64,000 nt of DNA from Lophium mytilinum (Eukaryota; Ascomycota; Dothideomycetes; Mytilinidiales; Mytilinidiaceae), in the NCBI GenBank assembly GCA_010093605.1, contig MU004195.1, positions 1,197,736 to 1,261,735 of the forward strand. The letters run 5' to 3'. The position numbers and the translations under genes were made by a program. Shown one piece after another: positions 57,047 to 64,000 of the stretch. The number at the start of each line of letters is the position of its first letter. Position 1 is the stretch's first letter. The notes below the pieces were generated by a model. That model did no database searches. It was not told the DNA's origin and saw only the letters and a list, made by a program, of their open reading frames with translations.

Positions 57047-60000
57047 ATGGGGCGAGTCTCTTTCGCCGAAGACAATCAACCTGCCAACGACCTCATCGAG
57101 GAGGAGGAGCCACTCAAGGTGTTCCCTTACCAGGACACCCCAGAGAATACATCATGGGCTGGTACACTTCCTCTAAAGCAGGGTCTGTATGATCCGGAAC
57201 TCGAGAAGGATGCCTGCGGTGTTGGCTTTGCTGCGTGAGTTTCTCCCCACCACGCTCTCGAAGCACCACAGTGACTAACGCACTACAGACACATCAAGGG
57301 CGAGGCCAGCCATAAGATTGTGAGCGATGGTAAGAAGACTCGAAAATCCGTGGGACTTCGGAAGGCTAATCTGTAAAACAGCACGATCTCTGCTCTGCAA
57401 TATGACCCATCGGGGTGCCGTTGGCTCAGACGCCCGTGACGGCGACGGAGCTGGTGTGATGACCTCTATACCCCACAAGTTCTTTCTCAAGAACTTCGAG
57501 AGAGAGCAAGGGATCAAGCTCCCAGAGCTCGGACAATACGCCGCCGGCAATCTGTTCTTCAAGCCAGACCCAGAGACATTGAAGGAAACTGTGGCAACGT
57601 TCGAAGAGGTTGCAGATTCCCTTGACTTGCGAGTGTTGGGATGGCGAGAAGTTCCCCGAGACTCAACCTTACTGGGTCCAGCAGCACTCTCCAGAGAGCC
57701 AGTCATCCTTCAACCTTTCGTCGTCCTGAAATCGGCCTATGGTGACGGGAAGCAGCCGAACGAAGACTTTGCTCAGAAGTTTGACGAATCCCGGTTCGAG
57801 CGACAACTCTACGTCCTGCGGAAGCGGGCGACTCATACTATCGGCCTTCACAACTGGTTCTACCTTTGCTCCCTGAGCAACAAGAACATTGTGTACAAGG
57901 GACAACTTGCACCTGTGCAAGTATATCAGTACTACTTTGACCTTGTGTCTGTGGACTACGAGGGTCACTTCGCATTGGTCCACTCACGGTTCTCGACGAA
58001 TACCTTTCCGAGCTGGGACCGCGCTCAGCCACTTCGATGGGCTGCCCATAACGGCGAAATCAACACTCTCCGGGGAAACAAGAACTGGATGAGAGCTCGC
58101 GAAGGCGTGATGAAGTCAGACATCTTCGGAGACGAGCTCGACTTGCTTTACCCGATCATTGAAGACGGTGGCTCCGACTCGGCGGCTTTCGATAACGTGC
58201 TGGAATTGCTCGTCATCAACGGCGTCCTTTCCCTTCCCGAGGCGGTCATGCTGATGGTTCCCGAAGCCTGGCAGGGAAATCGAGCCATGGATCCGGCTAA
58301 GCAGGCCTTCTACGAGTGGGCTGGCTGTATGATGGAGCCTTGGGATGGACCTGCCCTCTTCACATTCGCCGACGGTCGATACTGTGGCGCCAATCTTGAC
58401 AGAAACGGCCTGCGTCCATGTCGTTACTACATCACAGATGATGATCGCATCGTCTGTGCCTCCGAGGTCGGTACAATCAACATTGAGCCGGAGAGGATTG
58501 TCCAGAAGGGTCGTCTTCAACCAGGACGCATGCTCCTCGTGGATACCGTGGCAGGTCGCATTGTCGATGACGCTGAATTGAAGGCAACGGTTGCAAACCG
58601 ACACGACTTCAAGTCTTGGATCGAGAGCCAGCTTCTGACTTTGCCCTCAATCCTGAGTCAATTGGTTGAGAATGGGACTGTTCTGTCGCAAAAGCCAACG
58701 GATACCCGTGTCCAGGAAGATCCCCGCCTCCGAGCCTTCGGATACTCGCTCGAACAGGTCAGCTTGTTGCTCGGTCCCATGGCAGCAGATTCGAAAGAAG
58801 CCCTCGGATCCATGGGCAATGATGCTCCTCTTGCCTGCCTCGCCACGCAGCCCCGTCTCCTTTATGAGTACTTTCGCCAACTTTTCGCGCAAGTTACAAA
58901 TCCGCCTATCGATCCCATTCGAGAGGCAATTGTCATGTCTCTAGAAGCATACGTCGGTCCGCAAGGTAACCTCCTAGAGATGAACGAGACTCAATGCCAT
59001 CGGATGCTTCTTCCATCTCCTGTTCTGTCTGTTGAAGAATTCAATGCTCTCATAAATACGCACGTCTTATACCCTGATTGGTCCGTTAAGCTCATTGACA
59101 TTACATTTCCTAAAAAAGATGGCGTAAAGGGATACATGGCGGCCTTAGACCGCATTTGCGAAGCCGCCACAGAAGGCATCACAAGCGGCGACAACATCCT
59201 GGTTCTCTCAGACCGTGCCACCTCAGCAGATCGCGTTCCGGTGTCCGCTCTCCTTGCTACTGGCATGGTGCACCATCATCTCGTGAGGAATCGGTGGCGA
59301 TCTCAAGCTGCGTTGGTCGTCGAGACAGCTGAAGCTCGCGAAGTTCATCACATGTGTGTGCTTGTCGGCTATGGTGCTGATGCAATCTGCCCATACCTGG
59401 CAATGGAGTGCATTCTCAAGATGCAACGCGAGGGCCTGATCCGGAAGAAGCTGTCCCCGGAGCAGCTCATTGAAAACTACAAGCACTCATGCGACGGTGG
59501 CATCCTCAAAGTCATGAGTAAGATGGGTATCTCGACTCTCCAGAGTTACAAAGGTGCCCAGATCTTCGAGTCCCTTGGAATCGATGACACTGTTGTTGAT
59601 CGATGCTTCACCGGAACCGCAAGCCGAATCAAGGGTATGACCTTTGAGTTGATTGCTCAAGATGCCTTTGCTCTGCACGAAAAAGGATACCCATCGCGAA
59701 GCATCGTCGAAATCCCAGGCCTCGCTGAAACCGGAGAGTACCATTGGCGTGACGGCGGAGAACCGCACGTGAATGACCCGACAGCCATTGCCAACATCCA
59801 GGATGCCGTCCGAACCAAGAATGACAAGTCTTACGAAGCATACTCCATTGCCGAGTATGAGAGAATCAAGGACTGCACTCTTCGAGGTCTGATCGACTTC
59901 AACTTCGATGAGAGGACCTCCATTCCCATCGACCAAGTTGAGCCATGGACCGAGATTGTTCGCCGCTGTGTTACAGGTGCCATGTCCTATGGATCCATCT

Positions 60001-63000
60001 CCATGGAGTCTCACTCCACTCTAGCTGTAGCCATGAACCGTCTCGGAGGCAAATCGAACACTGGAGAAGGAGGTGAAGATCCCGAGAGGAGTCTTCGCCT
60101 GACCAATGGTGACACAATGCGATCTGCCATCAAGCAGGTTGCTTCTGGACGTTTCGGGGTCACCAGCAACTACCTCGCTGATTCCGACGAGTTGCAGATC
60201 AAGATGGCCCAGGGAGCGAAGCCCGGCGAAGGAGGCGAACTTCCAGGACACAAAGTTTCTGGTCCAATTGCGAAGACACGCCATTCCACTCCTGGTGTCG
60301 GTCTTATCTCACCCCCTCCCCATCACGACATCTACTCGATTGAAGATTTGAAGCAGCTCATCTACGATCTGAAGTGCTCGAATCCTCGGGCTCGTGTGTC
60401 CGTGAAGCTTGTCTCTGAGACTGGAGTTGGTATCGTCGCATCTGGTGTCGCCAAAGCCAAGGCTGATCACATCCTCATCTCTGGACACGATGGCGGTACT
60501 GGTGCGTCCAGATGGACTGGCATCAAATACGCTGGTCTTCCTTGGGAACTCGGTCTCGCTGAAACCCATCAAACCCTTGTGCTGAACGACCTCCGAGGAC
60601 GTGTTGTCGTCCAGACTGATGGTCAACTGCGAACCGGTCGGGACGTCGCCATTGCTTGCCTGCTCGGTGCCGAAGAATGGGGCTTTGCAACTACGCCTCT
60701 GATTGCCATGGGCTGCATCATGATGCGTAAATGTCATCTGTAAGTATTGCGGCTCCCTTGTCGACTGATCAATGCTAACGTAGTCGTTAGCAACACCTGT
60801 CCCGTCGGTATCGCCACGCAAGATCCTGAGCTGAGGAAGAAGTTTACCGGCACGCCTGAGCACGTTATCAACTTCTTCTACTACGTTGCCAACGAGCTGA
60901 GGGCCATTATGGCCAAGCTGGGATTCCGCACCATCAACGACATGGTTGGACACTGTGAGGTTCTTCGCATCCGTGACGATCTGCGAACTGCGAAGACTGA
61001 GAATATCGACTTGTCTCTGATCCTGACGCCCGCTCATACTCTTCGACCAGGTGTGGCGATGTACAACGTACGCAAGCAGGACCACAGGCTCCATGTCCGT
61101 TTGGACAACAAGCTCATTGCCGAGGCCGAACTCGCTCTTGAGAAGGGAATCCCGGTCCGCGTTGAGTGCGACATCGTCAACACGGACCGATCCCTTGGTA
61201 CCACTTTGTCATACCAGATTAGCAGACGCTACGGCGAAGCCGGGTTGCCTCAGGACACCATCCACGTGAACGTCCGCGGGTCCGCAGGTCAATCCTTTGG
61301 CGCGTTCCTGGCTCCGGGAGTGACACTTGAGCTCGAAGGGGATTCCAACGACTACGTCGGAAAAGGTCTTTCGGGAGGACGTCTTATCGTTTACCCACCA
61401 CGCAATTCAGTCTTCAAAGCCGAGGAGAACATCCTCATCGGGAATGTGTGCCTCTATGGTGCTACCAGCGGCGCTGCCTACTTCAGAGGTGTTGCTGCCG
61501 AACGCTTCGCCGTCCGCAACTCCGGTGTGATCACTGTCGTCGAGGGTGTCGGAGACCACTGCTGTGAGTACATGACTGGTGGTCGTGTCGTCGTCCTCGG
61601 CTCAACCGGTCGTAACTTCGCCGCGGGTATGTCCGGAGGAATCGCCTACGTTCTTGATATGCATCATGACTTCGAGGGGAAGGTCAACCAGGAGATGGTA
61701 GAGCTGTCCGGTATCGACGATCCGCAAGAGATCGCATCTGTGCGTGGCATGATCGAGGATCATCACCACTATACCGGGTCTGAGCTCGCTGCTCGCATCC
61801 TGCTCGACTTCAACCGTGCTCTTCCTCGTTTCGTGAAGGTCATGCCTACCGATTACAAGCGTGTTCTTCTTGAAGAGCAGGCGAAAGAAGCAGAAGCGAA
61901 GAAGAAGGAATACCCGCTGCCGATCCTTCCAGGAAACCCGGTGCGACAGGCTCATGAAGAGTCCAACAAGGCTGAGCATGAGCACGAGGCTAAGGAAAAG
62001 AAGAAGGCAGACCTTCTCGACATTGAGGAGAGCGTTAGTGATGCGAAAGCGGAGAAGAAGAAGTCGGCCTTGGTCCTTGACAAGACTAAGGGATTTATGA
62101 AGTACCAACGACGGTCGGAGAAGTACCGCAACCCAAAGACCCGGACGCGCGACTGGAACGAGCTGTCCACGCGCCTCAACGAGGACGAAGTCAAGTATCA
62201 GACTGCTAGATGCATGGACTGCGGTGTGCCATTCTGCCAGTCCGACTCAGGTTGCCCTATCAGCAACATCATCCCGAAGTGGAACGAGCTTGTCTTCCAG
62301 AACCAGTGGAAGGACGCGCTGAACCGCCTGCTCATGACCAATAACTTCCCTGAGTTCACTGGTCGTGTGTGCCCCGCTCCGTGCGAGGGCGCTTGTGTCC
62401 TTGGTATCAATGAGGATCCTGTCGGTATCAAGTCGATCGAGTGCGCAATCATCGACCGCGGCTTCGAGATGGGCTGGATGGTCCCTTCGCCGCCGAAGTA
62501 TCGCAGCGGCAAGAAGGTCGCGATCATTGGTTCCGGTCCGTCAGGTCTTGCTGCTGCTGATCAGTTGAACAAAGCTGGTCACTCCGTCACCGTCTACGAG
62601 CGCTCTGATCGCGTCGGCGGTCTCCTGATGTACGGTATTCCGAACATGAAGCTCGACAAGAAGGTAGTGCAGCGCCGCGTTGACTTCCTCGCAAGCGAAG
62701 GAGTCAAGTTCGTTACTTCCGTGTTCGTGGGCCAGGAGGGGCAGCCTAGTTTGGAGTCGCTTCGAGCTGAGAGCGACGCGGTCATCGTCGCTACTGGAGC
62801 AACCGTTGCGCGCGACCTTCCTCTCCCGAACCGCAACCTCGAAGGAATCCACTTTGCTATGCAATTCCTGAGCAAGAACACCAAGTCGCTCCTCGATTCC
62901 AACCTCGAAGATGGATCGTATTTATCAGCAAAGGGCCGAAACGTGGTCGTCATCGGCGGCGGAGATACAGGAAATGATTGCATCGGAACTTCCCTGCGAC

Positions 63001-63650
63001 ATGGAGCGACCTCAATCACAAACTTCGAACTCCTCCCCCAGCCAGAACCCAAGCGCGCGCGCGACAACCCCTGGCCGCAGTGGCCCCGTATCTACCGCGT
63101 CGACTACGGCCACGCCGAAGTCAAAACTCACATGGGCAAAGATCCGCGCGAGTACTGTGTCATGTCTACCGACTTCGTGGACGACGGGGCGGGCCACGTC
63201 AAAGGCATCAACACAATCTCCGTCGAATGGACCCGAAAAGCCAACGGCGGGTGGGACATGAAGAAGCTCGACGGCAGCGAACGCTTCTTCCCGGCTGAGC
63301 TCGTCCTGCTGTCTATGGGGTTCCTAGGTCCGGAAGAACTGGTCTTGGGAGATATCGAGAAGGACGCGCGCTCCAATATCAAGACCCCGCCTGGCAAGTA
63401 CAGCACCAGCATTCCGGGAGTGTTTGCGGCCGGAGATTGTCGCCGCGGACAGTCACTCATCGTCTGGTAAGTCACGCAACGTCCACGCTTTGTTGCTTTT
63501 CACTAACAAATGTCACGCAGGGGGATCAACGAGGGCCGTCAATGCGCACGAGAGGTGGATTCTTTCCTAAGCGGTGTTGGTAGTATGCTTCCAGTCACTG
63601 GAGGCATCGTCAAGAGTGCTCCTTATGTTGCTCTTTCTGGCGAGAATTAG
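57047..63650 (+). CDS. GLT1: NADH-dependent glutamate synthase (GOGAT)
   Basis: Fused alpha/beta enzyme making two glutamates from glutamine and 2-oxoglutarate with NADH. Exons: 57047-57234, 57289-57329 (41 nt), 57382-60739, 60791-63466, 63521-63650; introns 51-54 bp; 2130 residues against ~2145 in yeast. Cys57 in [15 protein letters not shown] is the glutaminase nucleophile after a propeptide. In order: class II amidotransferase ([20 protein letters not shown]), central domain, FMN domain ([30 protein letters not shown] shown over two motifs), the 3Fe-4S Cys set ([16 protein letters not shown], split by intron 3), GXGXG helix domain, then a Lys/Glu-rich linker to the beta part with 4Fe-4S cysteines ([27 protein letters not shown]) and two dinucleotide folds ([27 protein letters not shown]). 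All key motifs are intact. Confidence 0.98.
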
Positions 63651-64000
63651 GCAGTTACTCATGGTGGAAAAGGTGCTGGGAGTGACGGAAAGCGTGGTTA
63701 CTAATGATGGTCTTCCAAACAAACAGTAGTTAGTTTAGCACAAGTAACCACAGAGCGTGATATTCAGGCAGGCCTGGGGGCGTCAGGCGTCGGGGGGTTA
63801 GGCGTATGTACGATTAATCAAAAGCATAAGTTCTTACATTTGTGCCTTCGAAATGGTGACATTACTCCCCAAAGTAGCCACGTGGTGTGGTACTCTTACT
63901 TGTATATGTAACTTAGAAATGGTAGTATTGCTACTAAAAGTAACTACGTGGTGTAGTACTTTTACTTGTATATGCAACTAAGAGATGGTAATATTACTTA
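63651..64000. other. 3' flank of GLT1 with ~66 bp tandem repeat at the window edge
   Basis: From about 63850, GA(A/G)ATGGTRRYATT recurs at 63850, 63916 and 63982 (period 66 bp), with TACGTGGTGTAGTACTTTTA in each unit; the array continues past the window end. The first 200 bp probably hold the GLT1 3' UTR. No gene was seen. Confidence 0.65.

Noticed and set aside
60309-61094. 261-codon minus-strand open frame
   Set aside because: Antisense to GLT1 and crossing its intron; clearly a shadow.

Overview
The window reads as nuclear DNA of a filamentous ascomycete (Pezizomycotina, probably a dothideomycete-like lineage; the placement is inference). Evidence: short 43-60 bp introns with GT..AG ends and CTAAC-type branch sites, a Zn2Cys6 regulator, a fungal-type NADH glutamate synthase, a homoaconitase of the fungal alpha-aminoadipate lysine pathway, and a Pop8-type RNase P subunit. 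I assembled exons by hand; every multi-exon model below has a total length divisible by three. No tRNA, rRNA, CRISPR or LTR element was recognised.

Layout. 1-7.6 kb: a partial copper amine oxidase, a divergent phytanoyl-CoA-dioxygenase-like enzyme, a Zn2Cys6 regulator, a short-chain dehydrogenase and a DUF2470 membrane protein. 7.6-12.8 kb: gene-poor, with an SDR of the AYR1 type and three different tandem repeats. 12.8-21.4 kb: a seven-TM receptor-like protein, phosphoserine aminotransferase (SER1) and homoaconitase (LYS4), the last two sharing a 383 bp divergent promoter. 21.4-35 kb: an accessory island with a pseudogene fragment of the receptor tail, three large intronless coiled-coil genes that share modules with each other, and arrays of a ~150 bp repeat in opposite orientations on either side of the middle gene. 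35-41.3 kb: a ubiquitin-like/WLM metalloprotease, a LicD/MNN4-like protein with a 10-nt microexon, and RVB2 (reptin). 42-45 kb: another large coiled-coil protein. 46-53 kb: POP8, GABA transaminase (UGA1/gatA) and SET2. 57-63.7 kb: the 2130-residue glutamate synthase GLT1, preceded by a 4 kb apparently gene-free gap.

How the genes relate. Five enzymes (amine oxidase, SER1, LYS4, GABA transaminase, GLT1) work in nitrogen and amino-acid metabolism, mostly around the glutamate pool. RVB2, SET2 and POP8 are core nuclear functions. The accessory content is the 23.7-34.3 kb coiled-coil island. Gene A (23704-26586) carries an N-terminal module shared with gene C (32862-34277) and a C-terminal module plus 5' leader shared with gene B (28276-30786). 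I cannot assign this family a function; it is the best candidate for an undescribed system in the window.
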